Position numbers and translations under genes: made by a program
Source of the DNA: Phanerochaete sordida
Lineage: Eukaryota; Basidiomycota; Agaricomycetes; Polyporales; Phanerochaetaceae
Length of the DNA stretch: 64,000 bases
Direction: 5' to 3'
Assembly (NCBI GenBank): GCA_019973155.2
Contig: BPQB01000008.1
Span: 310,001 to 374,000 of the forward strand
Shown: positions 14,456-25,630 of the stretch, piece after piece
How positions within the stretch are numbered: the first letter of the stretch is position 1
Layout of the letters: every line of letters starts with the position of its first letter
The notes under the pieces: model-generated
Told to the model about the DNA's origin: nothing
What the model saw: the letters and a program-made list of their open reading frames with translations, nothing else
Databases searched by the model: none

Positions 14456-15423
14456 GATGATGACGATCCCCCTTTATCGATGTGAGGGCTCAGGAGAAGC
14501 GGCGAACGTCGTGGGGGATGCCTCTGCTTTATATGACGTCTCACGATGGCTGGACATCAGAAACGGTCTTTCTGAGGGCTTCTCTTGCCCAAGAATCTAC
14601 TGGGTTTGCTTTATTTGGTGCGAAACGTTGGTGTCTTTCGGCTGTGTGCTTCCGGTGTCCTACCCCTGCAGCCTAATCTCGTCGTCCTCAGGTTTCATCG
14701 CCCAAGATGACTCTTAGCCATAGCGATAGCGTCGGACTATCGGCCCCACGGTTCCCGGGTGCGTCACATCTTGCCTGCAGACTGAATCTGACAAGTTCTA
14801 CATTTGGTAGCACTTACAGCGATTCTAGCAAGAAGTCTCGCCTTCTTTGATAACTTCAGTCGCGCCTCTAACGTGCGCACTCAAACAGGGTCCGTGCGAA
14901 GAGAAGTTTGGAGCGATTAGACCGCATAGCTGTGCACGACGTGCAGTAGCGACACCGTGTAGCCAGAGCTTCACACACCGACACGCTCTTCACAAGCCAC
15001 GCCAGGGATGGGTCTCGTATACCGTCGAGATTGGTGTGTATCTGACTGCAACTGAGCGTCAGTCCGCGAGAACAATATTTTGCGCGATTGACTGCATTCG
15101 TCTTCCAGCGCACATTGGCCCGTCATTCCTCATGTACTGTGTTTGCTGAGAGCGTCATCCCAGAAGTCGTGGGCCCGACGGTCATGCGTCAACCAGCGTT
15201 CTCGCCCCAAAGATGGCTTCGCTGTACCGGAAGACACATTGATTCTGCAAGGCGTTTAATTTCCCTGCTCGCGATTACTTGGCAGAGCAAACATATGCTA
15301 TCTCGACGTATCCCTATAACATTATGCCCATATCAGCCTACTACATGCTGCCCCTCATCGAGTGAAACGAAGCGAGGCCAGTGTCAGTGCTCGCAGGACC
15401 AAGACACATCGTCTACGACGTCG
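14456..15423. other. Intergenic, promoter of AhpD-like gene
   Basis: About 970 bp between the AhpD-like start and the end of the first F-box gene. An ATATGACGTC string near 14530-14540 lies about 80 bp upstream of the AhpD-like start. No coding region is recognised. Confidence 0.4.
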
Positions 15424-16995
15424 TCAAAAAAATCCGGCTCGCCTTCGAGGTTTTTGAGAAGGTCGCTGGAATATCTGAACTTGCAACTCCGGCGCGCCGG
15501 CCTGATCACGAGTAATCGTGAAACAGTGTGAGTCGACGCAGAAGCGTTTGAGCGTCGGGAGACAGTGTGCGGCGTGTTGCGCGAGCATCATATGGTCGAG
15601 GGCGACGAACGGGTCTACCATGGATGCGTCCGAGGCGGAAACGTCCCCGGCGAGTATGTTCGAGGGGCAATCGTAGTACCCCCGTTTCACCCATGTGAGC
15701 CTCAGTCGCAAGGCCTGTAGCGTAAAGTTTGAGAGTGACTGAAGAAGTACTTTCTACAGGGCAGCCACTAAATGTGGTCAGTATGCATATTACGGGATGA
15801 AAGTCTGTGAAACTCGCCAGCTGGAGGCTACAGTCACTGTAACAAGGACCATGGACACGCACAGTCAGCCGAAGCCGAGTTAAGGTGTTCCTTGCGGCCC
15901 ACAGCATGTCACCGAATCCCGAGAGGTCAAATTCGGGAATATTCAGCGCCACGAACAGGGTAAGGTGCATGGGGAGAAGATCAGCGAGGATGATCTGGAG
16001 CTTGTCGCTGTCATTCCATCCCCACATCGGGGAGAGAGACAGGTCGAGGTTTTCCGTTCGACACTTGAGGCCGAGCATGTACATGGTCACGACGGCACTC
16101 GAGACCGACTGCAGGGACGTCCAGGGGACATCTTCGGCCGACTCGATGTTGTCCTCGCGTGTGGATTCCATTGATTCTTCTTCCTCGTCTGTCATCCTAC
16201 CCATCTCGTCGTACTTAGAGTGGAAATGAAGCTCGCGGAGGTTTGGAAAGCAGTCTGCGAGGATGAAAAGCCTAACAGTTTCACACCAGGACATGCAGAC
16301 AATCGTTACAAGTGGATATTGAAAATCTGCATTCCGCATGATGACCCCGCTCGCCTCGATAGTCTTCAACGAGTGTCTGAAGTGTGACAAGAGGGGTACG
16401 AGATCTGCGGGGTCTTCCTGGTCGAACTTCACATGGATGAAGGGCAAAGGGGCCTGTACGCGTTTGAGGACCTCGAAGCCGTCTCGAGACATATCATGGA
16501 GGCGGAGATAACGTAGATTTGTCATAGGAGAGAACGACGTGAGCATGGAGGGATGAACCAGCAGCAAATCGCAGTCGATGAGCGCAAGTGACTCTAGCTC
16601 TGTCGCTTGGCTGAAGAAATTCGCGATGATATTGCTATGCTGGATGGCAGTAATGTCGAGAGGGAATTCCAGCCAGAGATGGCGAAGGAAGCGGAACCGT
16701 TTGCGGGGCTCGGACAACAGGAAAGTGCAGAGCGCTAAGAACTGCGCGATGTTGTACAGCTCGACGTCGCCCCGGAGCATGAACCGTGGAGCGGCCATAC
16801 GCAGCGTGCGGCATGTAAGAGACATGCGAGCCAGATCTGGGCGGCGAGGAATTTGAGACATGATATTCATGAGCACGTCCCAGTTGAGACTCGGGCACGG
16901 CTAGTGGATATCGGTGGCGTGCAAGCAGGAACGAGTGAGTGAATGGCAACAATTATATGTTATGGCGGAGGACTGACCATGTACGCAGTACTCAT
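15424..16995 (-). CDS. F-box/leucine-rich-repeat-like protein, copy 1
   Basis: Probable substrate adaptor of an SCF ubiquitin ligase. The N-terminal F-box-like motif reads PSLNWDVLMNIMSQ then DLARMSLTCRTLRMAAPR. It is followed by regularly spaced leucine-rich units such as LRHLWLEFPLDI, LESLALIDCDLLLV, LRYLRLHDMSRDGFEV and LRELHFHSKYDEMG. The main exon runs to about 15780. The last exon (from about 15710) gives RLTWVKRGYYDCPSNIL, HMMLAQHAAHCLPTLKRFCV and a basic end with TGA at 15424. The first exon is short and uncertain: MSTAYM at 16978-16995 joins in frame over an intron to the F-box exon near 16900. Paralogous to the F-box genes at 19584, 45441 and 49748. The target is unknown. Confidence 0.72.
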
Positions 16996-17693
16996 CGTCT
17001 TATCCAGGGCTTTGAGGGCGATGTGGTTGATGATGCTCTTTCGAAGCCTGGGTCTGCTTGAAGTGAGCGGTTTTGGCAGCCAATCTGTACGCTGCTGAGG
17101 GTTGGTTGGGGGCTGTAAACGTCAGCGAAGGTGCCTCAACGCTGAAGAAGGACAACAGCCGTCGTGCAGCTAGCTTGCGGAGGTAAGTTGTGCAGTGGCA
17201 CCGTGGTGGCTCAGGTCAAGTGCGTACCACCGGCGCTCGCGCCTTGGAGCTCGGAGGCTTAGAGGAAGTGATGCGTACCTTTGACGCGCCTAGTGATGCG
17301 CCTTGCGTCCAACTCTGTCACTTCCTATCCTGCTCGACGTGAATACATCTACTGTAAGTTAAGTCCCTCAACGACGTCGTCTTCAGCGTCTCACGGAAAC
17401 CCCTCTTTCGTATCCCAGGCCTCGAGGCATCGGTACTACCTGAAGGACACCCAGCCTCTGGGTGACCAGTCGGGCCCACTGGCCCGCCGTCCGAATCCTG
17501 TTCGGGCACGGAACAAGCTGGGCTGGGACGAAAACATACGCGCTGAGATATGTGGGACCAAAGGACTACATATCTTTGCGTTAGTTGATAGAGTTCGCTG
17601 CGCGCAGACCAGGAAGGAACCGGCGTGGGACGAGCCTGCATCGCTTCACGCCAGAGCGGAGTACGGCCGCCCTGAACTTGCCCTCTCTCAACA
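16996..17693. other. Divergent intergenic region between F-box copy 1 and a membrane-protein gene
   Basis: About 700 bp, presumably a shared promoter. Open frames on both strands at 17281-17700 overlap each other and show no domain. No repeat is recognised. Confidence 0.35.
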
Positions 17694-19131
17694 TGTCTGA
17701 CAGCATCATCCCCGACGCTGACGTCCCCATATTCGAAGGCCGCACCCCATGGCTCGCGGTGCCTACGATTGCGTGCGTATCAGCGGTCCTGAGACGCCCC
17801 GCGACGGTGACTGATATCGCACAGTATCTTCGCCGTCTGCGTCGCCTACAGACCGAAGAAGGCCATATTCGCACCTGAAGGCTCCACAGTGGCCAAGAGG
17901 ATGCACGGAGTGAAATGGCTTCTGTATGTGGTCTATTCCTCTCCAGGCTACCTCCCCTAATCACGGCTTGGCATTCGGAAGACTGGGAATGCAGCTGCTG
18001 AATGTCCTCTGCGCCTTCGGCGTGTATTCCCACCACGATGGTCCGCCGCTCACTCTAGGACTGCCCGCATCGGCCATTTCAGACGACAAGGACGGTGCTC
18101 TGTGAGTCCAGAGCGAGCCTTCGTTCGCATCGTCCCGCTGACCGGCGACGGCGATCGTCCGCAGCTTCCCTGTGGTAAGTAACAAGCCATCCTCTTACAT
18201 CAATTGTTCTGATGAATATACAAAGGCCGCGGCGCTGTGTGCGGTATGTAGCCTAGGTCTTGTTTATGCGATCCCACTGATAGTGGAACGCCAGGCCGCC
18301 CTAGCGAGTTATGCTCAAATTGGAATGGCGGGAATGTACGTCTATGGTAAGACACGCTAGTCGTGAGCTTGGTTCTTGAAGATGAATACCCTCGCTCGAA
18401 GTATCTGGCCAACACGCCAGAGCATGGATACTACTGGCTGTTGTGGTGAGTGCTTTGCTGGCGCGCTGCGCATCTATCGCTCAATATATGTCCCAGACAT
18501 TCTCCTCCATATGTGCGCCAGGTACGTTTGAACCTCTCCAAAAGCTTCCCATTTTGAACTCATACCGAATATCTGCAGGCTGGATAATTGGTATGTGGTA
18601 GTGATGGTTGGCAGCTGTATAGAAGGGCCCACTGATGACCATGACCAGGCTCACTGATAGCGTAAGTATCGTTCACGCATCACCTGTGAGTTCTAGCTGA
18701 CTCGAAGCAGTCTCATTGAAGGCTTCTTGCCCGACCGTCTGGTCATCCAAGAGATCAAGGTACGACGAGTGTTTATGTCGGGGTGCTGCGCAGCTGACGT
18801 CGACGGGACGCAGTGGATGATGATCGGGCAGGTCTTCACGCCTCTCGGGGACGTGATTATGTCCGTGGCACTTTCCCGTCTTCACCAACAAGCTGGACCA
18901 GACAAGAAACCGTGCGTCGTTGAAGTCAAACTTGCCGAACTGGCCATCGGTCTGACCGTGGGTTATTTTCAGGCTGCTCCTGAAGCTGTACGGTATCGTG
19001 TCATTCACGCAGGGCACGACCATCTTGTTGATGTAAGTCCCTCTGAGGCTTCGTCGGAGGTTCATTTGGACTGACGCTATGACAGGAACCTGAGTTTGCT
19101 CGGAGAGGTACTGGGTCTCATGGTCAGCTAG
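17694..19131 (+). CDS. Multi-pass membrane protein of unknown function
   Basis: Many small exons. The start at 17694 reads MSDSIIPDADVPIFEGRTPW. Further spliced blocks are AIFAVCVAYRPKKAIFAPEG, KWLLLGMQLLNVLCAFGVYS, LTLGLPASAISDDKDGAL, AALCAVCSLGLVYAIPLIVE, then YAQIGMAGMYVYDEYPRSKY, GYYWLL, TFSSICAPGWIIGSLIALIE, GFLPDRLVIQEIK, WMMIGQVFTPLGDVIMSVAL, KLYGIVSFTQGTTILL, and NLSLLGEVLGLMVS with TAG at 19131. At least six hydrophobic segments long enough to span a membrane are visible. The junction after GYYWLL (about 18447-18515) does not splice in frame with the obvious donor and acceptor, so that boundary is unresolved or the gene is damaged there. I do not recognise the family. Confidence 0.55.
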
Positions 19132-19583
19132 GGCATATCACGGAAGGCACCGAGACCGGCATGCTGACAGCCTCCGCCAGCCCGATAACGGATTGCTCTC
19201 GAACACCCTCCACATCTGTGGCTCCCTGATTGCATCCCAGCGTACGTTCCTGTCCCTTTCACCCTCTCGAAACCTCTCGCTGACTGCTCTGGTCGTCCAG
19301 TGCACCTCGTCGCGTTGTTCCTCATGTACGTCACCTTGCTTCCTTGTCGACCCGCGTTTTTCTGAGGGCATCTCGCAGGTGGCACGTCGCGCAAGGGCGC
19401 CTCGATCGCGCGCCCGTGGGCGATCACAACTCGGAGGACGACGCGGCTGAGTCGAAGGCTGCTCTAGCCCTTGGCGTGGTGTAGACCACTGGTCGATTTG
19501 AGACATGATCTGGTGAATCTTGAGCACAACGGTCTATTTAGGAACTCGGCTAGCTACTGTATGCAATCGATATTGTGTTCAAG
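19132..19583. other. Convergent intergenic region, no gene seen
   Basis: Lies between the membrane-protein stop and the stop of F-box copy 2. Open frames here are short and arginine/serine-rich, as expected by chance in GC-rich DNA. Confidence 0.4.
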
Positions 19584-21184
19584 TCAGTCCAAAAAATTAA
19601 CACGCGAAGAGCGCCGCTGGTAGAGGCAATGGATGCAATACCCGTCTGTATCCGAAACCTGGTGACAGGGAGGGCTATCACGTAGCTCCTTAGCACGAGC
19701 ATCCCAAGGAAGTTGTGTGATAGTGCGCGGCGTATTCTTCGTCCCCGCCTCCCCGTGCTGTACCTCGAAGAACATCTTTGTCTCGAACACCGGCTGAAAG
19801 AGGAGCTCCGTGGAAATGCAAACATGCTTGAGCGCCGGAAGGGCGCGCGAGGCGTGTTCCGCTAACGCCATGCGATCCAAGGTAGTGAACGGCTTCGCCG
19901 GTGTAGGCGGGCCCGGAGAGGCGTCATCGCCTTCACCTTCGTCTTCTTCGTTGGGAACGGGGATGTGATCTGCGACTTCTCTCCAACTGAGGTCAAGCCA
20001 GAGGAATTGCAGCGGAAAGGTTGACAGTGATTCAATCAGCTGGGCTCGCTGTCAGAGTGGTTGGTCAGATCCTGTTTGAGCACGCATATATGCGCGCTAC
20101 TGACCAGCTTCGGGCTCGGATCCCTGAAGTAGTGGCCGTGCATGTCAATGTGGAGTTTCAGCCGAGTAAGAGTGCGTGCTACGGGTGCCATAGCGGCGAC
20201 GAGTTGCAAGAAGCTGAGGTCGGGGATCTCTAGACTAACTTCCAAGCAGGTAGGACGGAGATCGAGGAGGATCGTTTGGAGTTTTTGACAAAGGTCCGCC
20301 GCATTCACCGTATCATGGAGGAGATGGAGGGACTCCGCATGGCATTTGATGCCGAGCGCGTATAGGCTGTTGATGCTACTTGTCACCCGTCGAAGGGAGG
20401 TCCACGAGTCACGAGCAGAGGTCTCGAGGTTGAAGCGGCGGATGTCTTCGACCTTGTCGAGAGGCTGATCATCCCCGAGGACCACTTCGTCCATGGTGGT
20501 CTCAAAGGAGAGATCGCGAAGACCGGGGAAGCAACGCTCGAAGACGCGGAGCTCGGCGTACTCGCAGCCAGACACGCGCAACGCAGCTACGAGGGGGTAC
20601 TGAAATTTGCAGCTCGACAGTTGGACTCCGGTCATGTCGAGGGTCTGCAGTGAGTCACGAAAGAGCGGAAAATCAGAGAGATGATCGACGGGCAACTCCC
20701 AATGGTGCGCTTCGAGCACGGAAAGGGGAGCTTGAATGTGCTTCATGACTTCGTAAGTGTTGCGGCTGACTATTATCAGGTGTAGACGGCGTAGGTTGGT
20801 CAACGGAGGGAATGAAGTGAGAAGAGATTCGTGTATTTCTAGCAGGTTACAATCATGGATTTTGAGGATTTTAAGCTCCGTCGCCAGCTCGAAGAACTTG
20901 GAAACGAGTCGGGCAACTTTGACGTCCTCCCCGGGGGATGTCTGGATGTACCTGAATCGAAGCGAGAGCCGGTAAAGGAAGGGGAAGCGTCCCCTTGGAT
21001 CGGCGAACATAAATTCGCTGAGAGACATGAAGTTCTCGAACTGGTCCAGATCGACTTCACCCCGTAGCAGGTACTTGGGGGCGATCAGACGAAGATCTCG
21101 GCATAGGCAAGACATTCTGAGCGTGGACTGGCGGCCTAACCACGACATCACCTCCGCGAGGACGTCCCAGTTCAGACGCGGTTG
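19584..21184 (-). CDS. F-box/leucine-rich-repeat-like protein, copy 2
   Basis: The F-box-like start of the exon reads PRLNWDVLAEVMSWLG then LRMSCLCRDLRLIAPK, followed by a long region of leucine-rich units: LYRLSLRFRYIQ, LKILKIHDCNLLEI, LTNLRRLHLIIVSRNTYEV, LRDLSFETTMDEV. Each aligns by eye with F-box copy 1 (LDHMMLA/LDRMALAEHASRALPALKHV near the C terminus is shared too). The final exon ends at TGA/TAA at 19584. The true start codon lies in an upstream short exon not resolved here: the F-box frame is closed by a stop just before an acceptor AG at about 21185. An acidic loop (EEDEGEGDD, near 19930) precedes the C-terminal part. It is a predicted SCF adaptor; its target is unknown. Confidence 0.73.
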
Positions 21185-21829
21185 CTGTGACTATCTCTCG
21201 TAAGTACACTCCGTGCGGTGCTCGTGAAGTTGGAGTACATGACTGACCGTGCTAGCAGACATATTGCTCGCCGATATGCCAGGTACAGAAGCTCTTGAGG
21301 AGAATGGCAGCACGGCTGAGCAAAGGATAAAGGAGGGTGAGAAGAACAGAGACAACTCACTTGGGGACGATATAGACGAGCGACCATATTAGCTAGTTAC
21401 AGTAATGCCCCGAGAGCAGATGACTAATCATAGCCATAGTGACTAGGCGTCACGCTTCGTCCCGAGATTTGGCATGTCTGCGATTTGAAAACGCCCAGTA
21501 CAGGGGAGTGCAGCTGAGTCTTAGGTATATTTAAATCTGACGACAAAGTACTGACGCGATCATCGGTTGACCCGCGGAGCAGCGTTGTTTTTGCATGACA
21601 GTTTTGTTTGCGGGTGGAAGGAACACAGACAGTGGCCTAGTACATCGGTGTTGATTGACGTGGCCGCGAATTTACGCCTTTTGTGTAGTGCATATTCTCG
21701 TCGGATCAAGCGGTCATATGCCCAAATAGGTTTTTAACGGTACTACACAGCACATAATACAATAAGAATTTCATAATGAAGCCTGTATAGCACGGCCTGC
21801 GGCTGAGATGGAGCGAACGTCGAGCACGC
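21185..21829. other. Intergenic, likely includes first exon of F-box copy 2
   Basis: AT-richer than its surroundings. It should contain the F-box copy 2 promoter and first exon and the 3' end of the SLC41 gene. No other gene seen. Confidence 0.35.
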
Positions 21830-23728
21830 CTACATCAGGTCATCGATACCGGTGTGGACCGACATCCCCATATACGACACCAACTCGAAGCATACGACAA
21901 GGAGCAGCAGACCCACAAGGTCGACAATGGCCGAGTGGATCGGAAGTGCATATATGTCTGGGTCGAGCCTGTGCTTCCATAGGAGGTCGGTGATGAGTTT
22001 CGCGAGATATAGGGAAGCAACGACCTGTGTAGGTGATCAGACGAAGCTGTGCAAAGCAATCAAGTATGACGAACCGCGATGCAGAAGAATCCGATTGACA
22101 CGATGAGGAAGAACACCGTGACGCGTAGCCAACCGACCGCACGCAGCGTGACGAGGAACGCGACCTCGATAGGAAAGGTGACACAGGGCAGCGTGAGCAT
22201 GACGATGCGTATCTCTGAGCTTGGCATCGCCGGAGCTTTGGGAAATACGTCCGCCGACGCGCAGGGAAGACGATCCGCGCCGTCGCTGCTTGCGTGGAGC
22301 GCCGTCGACAGCCGCGACACGACGATGGCGCCGACATTCCCGGGCAAACCTGCAATCGCCCATTCAGCCTTTAACGACGCGCATTGTGGAGCGTACTGAC
22401 CGCTGATGAGGATGGCCAGGATCGCGAAGCCCTCATACCGGCCGACATAGACGTCGAGTATCATGCCCGCCGCGCAGCTGATGACCATAGCGACGAACAG
22501 CGGGAGCCAGCCCTGCCACAGCAAGTGCCTCACGCAGTCGTTGCGGCGGGTGACGACCACCCAGCCGACCGCGCCTCCCAAGAGGGCCAGCAGGAGCACG
22601 AGCGGCAGCGGCGTGTGCATGACGCGGAAGTTCAGCGCCGAGACCGCGCCAAGGAGGACAAGCGGGACGAGGTCGCCAAGGCACGCTGCGACTGGCGGCG
22701 CAATGTTATCTGTGGGACGCAGCGTCAGTGCGCTCCAAAGGACCTCATGCTGGGCAATCGTACCAGGGTCTGCTCCTATCTTGCGGCAGAGCACGACGAG
22801 CGTGCTCATGAAGACGCCGAGGAGGGCGCTGGACAGACAGGTCGCAAGCATCGATGATGAGGCGGTAAGGACGAACCTGCAGAGTGATGAGTATACTGGC
22901 GGGCATGACACAAGGAGCACGTACTCATCCAGACCATTAGGCCCCTGGATTTCCGTTGAGTTCTGGTCAAGAGCCTGCCTCAGGACTGATGTAAAATTGG
23001 AGGCAAGATCTGCGCCGCTGCTGGACATCACAACGGCTACGGCCGGTTGCGGGGACACGACCCTCGCCAGTGCAAACGCCAAAATAGCAGCGACGAACGA
23101 TACTATCGTGGCCTGCACTTGAAGGAGCGACAGGTTCCCCAATATGATCTTTCGCCGCACCGCCGGTCTGTCGAGCTCGCCGATGTTGGCTGCTGTCCCC
23201 AGGCGCGCGGACAAGTTCATTTCGAGGTTGCCCTTCAGGTTCAGAATGACAGGAATGATCATAATGAGCTCGTTGACCTCGGTCATGGCCCTCCAACGCT
23301 ACGATATACTTCTCAGGTCAGAGCTTGAGCCGCTCGCCGAACTTTAGCACATACCGAAATGGCATTCAGGAGCACGCCTGAAAATAGCAAGCCGACAGTG
23401 GTCAAAACGAGGGTTGGTCCCGTCTGCGTAGAGCCGTTTAGCATCCCTTGCCGCGAGATGAATGTGGAATGTATACCTCGATCACTACCCGCCTGACGTC
23501 GCGCCACGCAGTCGTGGAGGGAGGCTGAGGGGACGTGCTTTGTCGAGGCGAGAGCAGTGCTCTACTGGAGTCGTCGTCTGTCTCGGAATCTTCTCCATGT
23601 TCGACCTCGTATACGGTTTGCAGCTGTCCGTGGAAGTACTTCTGTTTCAGCGCGTCGCTCTCTAACGTCACGAGCTCTAGCGGGGGCTCAGGATCGGAGT
23701 CGGCGTCCGCGCAGTCCGCTTCGTGCAT
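21830..23728 (-). CDS. SLC41/MgtE-type divalent cation transporter, copy A
   Basis: Membrane transporter of the SLC41 family, whose characterised members move Mg2+. The start at 23728 opens an acidic cytosolic N terminus (MHEADCADADSDPEPPLELV) containing QTVYEVEHGEDSETDDD. Then comes the first MgtE-like half: TGPTLVLTTVGLLFSGVLLN, IPVILNLKGNLEMNLSARLG with TAANIGELD, FVLTASSSMLATC, and GADP spliced to DNIAPPVAACLGDLVPLVLL. The second half repeats the pattern: GLPGNVGAIVVSRLSTALHA, then DPDIYALPIHSAIVDLVGLL. It ends with a hydrophobic tail and GIDDLM. The pairs NLKGNLE.../DPDN and GLPGN.../DPDIY are the duplicated SLC41 signature. Introns are about 50 bp and sit where they do in copy B at 51803. 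Confidence 0.9.
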
Positions 23729-23937
23729 AGCCAGGGCACCGCCAAGTATCGTGGGTAGTAGTCCAGACGGGACGGGCGCGGTTCTTAAAGGGCTCCCGGG
23801 TGGGTATGATGTCGGTGGTGCCTGCAGAAGGCTTGAGGGGAACCGCCAAGATGCCCTCGGCACCCAACTGCCAGAGCGGTCTGCGGACACTGGGATCTAG
23901 TGATGTGTGCCACGTAATTGAAATGTCCTGTGGGACG

Positions 23938-24092
23938 TTTCAGCTTTGCTGGCACCTGACAGACAAGCCATATTGTGAGTTAAATACGCCAGTGGGAGAG
24001 TACGAGCGGGCCGCACCAGGGCAGTGGACGATTCGAGGCCCTGACAGACCTCGGCATCCTCTGCACGGCAAAGCGTGGGTCGTGCGAACGAC
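23938..24092 (-). promoter_or_regulatory. Upstream block conserved between the two SLC41 copies (copy A)
   Basis: Non-coding block about 210-365 bp before the copy A start. 24046-24090 is identical over 45 nt to 54009-54053. 23948-23971 is identical to 53913-53936. The sequence in between is similar but has small insertions and deletions that break every frame, so it is not a conserved protein segment. Read on the gene strand it contains a TATTTAA string near 23984 and CACAATATGG. It probably holds the core promoter or a leader element duplicated with the gene. Confidence 0.65.
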
Positions 24093-24931
24093 GCATCTGC
24101 CTGAAAGTCGACGGGATAGCACGCGGACGCATCGTGAGCGTTAGCCGTTGCAACTTCGTCACATTTTCATGGGTGCTAGCGTGTCGCCGACTCCCAAACT
24201 GCCTGAAGGTGTGACAAGAAGCAGGGCCTCTGCTATACCTCAGATCGACGTCGCGGAGCCTCGGAGCACAGCAGGAAACGTAGACCGGCTTCAGAGGGCG
24301 CTATGTAGGCCGCTTCGGCTTGTCGTGAAAGGGCGTAAATGGCGCACCTGCATGAGAACGGATGGATTCCGACCTGGTTGTCATCACAAGAGTACTCTGA
24401 CCAGTGACAAGAACATTGGTTGACGAGGTATCGCAGCACCTCGCTCGTCTGGAGACGACATCGCTGACGTTGACGAGGTTGAGGGAGGGAAACCTGGGGA
24501 AACGCGGCGCCCGAACTTGACCCTAACCCAAGACAGCACAGGTCTTTTAGCGCCAGCTGGTCTCGCTGAAGATTCCGCTCATGTCCTCAACGGCCACCGA
24601 GCCCGTGCGACCTGCAATATCGCACTCTGTGAGCTTGAGTAGAAGCATTACGGATTTAATTATTTTTACAGATACAAAAGTACAAAAGTCTCCCCTTTGC
24701 TTCCCACGCTTCCGATAAGCTGTACATCGAGGACGCCTAGTACCGAATACTGAGTACAATCCTAGTTCCGTTCCAGATAGCCGCGAAGTCTGTGCGCTGA
24801 CTCAGACCTAGATCTGCGAAACACCGCGCATTGCTACGCCAGGAGTCGCATGCTTCCTACGAAGGGACACAGATCGCATGCCATGAACGGAGACCGTCGA
24901 CACGACACGGCGCGATACTCACCTCACCCTT
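24093..24931. other. Intergenic, no gene seen
   Basis: About 840 bp upstream of SLC41 copy A and downstream of the secreted-protein gene. Includes an AT-rich stretch at about 24650-24680. No coding frame with domain features. Confidence 0.4.
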
Positions 24932-25630
24932 TCAAAGCAGCCTGAGCACGACTACACCGATTGTTCCGAAAACCATCGCCAGACTCAACGCCACGGCATG
25001 CGCGCCATTCTCCACCAAGATCTTGCCCGTCGGCGCTGGCGAGAGCGTGAAGACCCTGTCCGTGAGCGCGGGCGTCGGTGCGCCAGGGCTGGGATGCACA
25101 ACCGTGAAGTTGGCCGTGAATATCCACGACTGGTACGACACCTTCGAGGCGTCGCACTTCGTCGCGTTCGCCTCGCTCACGTCTGGGATCGTGCCGTACG
25201 TCTGGTTCCACGTCGCGATGTACCTGCTTCTGTCAGCGTCTCTCCACTACACTGCCCCGAGGACGACTCACGTGCCCGTCTGGTTGATTCTGGTAGTGTC
25301 GAAGGTGAGGCCGAACGGCGGGACCACGCTGCTGCTCGCCGCGGCTGCAACGCGCACGGGTGTCACGCACCCGCCGGACGAGAATGGGCCTCCCAGCACG
25401 AGCTCAGTGCCGTTCGGGACGCGCACCGAGACGGTGGTGTTGAACGTGAGCAAGGCGGGGCCAAGGCTGTCACCCCCCGGCGCGCCGACGCCGATGGTGA
25501 CGTTCTGCCCAAGCGGGACGACATCGTTCGGGTAGAAGGCGTCGAGCGTGTCGGGCGGGGAGGCGGTGTGGTAGGAAGTCGCCAGTGCGGGGCCGGCGAG
25601 GGCGAGGAGGACAAACAAGGTCGACTTCAT
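24932..25630 (-). CDS. Secreted, probably GPI-anchored protein of unknown function, copy A
   Basis: Two exons, 25272-25630 and 24932-25223, about 216 residues. The N-terminal signal peptide is MKSTLFVLLALAGPALATS. The mature part has many N-glycosylation sequons (NVTI, NTTV, NGTE, NQTG, NQTY, NATK, NFTV). The C terminus is a small-residue region followed by a hydrophobic stretch ending VALSLAMVFGTIGVVVLRLL, typical of GPI attachment. Shared landmarks with copy B at 47257 are NDVVPLGQNVT, WNQTYGT.P.VS.ANAT, and TPALTD.VFTLSPAPTGKIL, as is the intron position, which splits a Thr codon after QTG/QSG. Likely cell wall or outer membrane leaflet. The family is not recognised. Confidence 0.82.

Noticed and set aside
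22384..23122. Plus-strand open frames over SLC41 copy A
   Set aside because: Antisense shadows; the minus strand carries the full SLC41 signature motifs.
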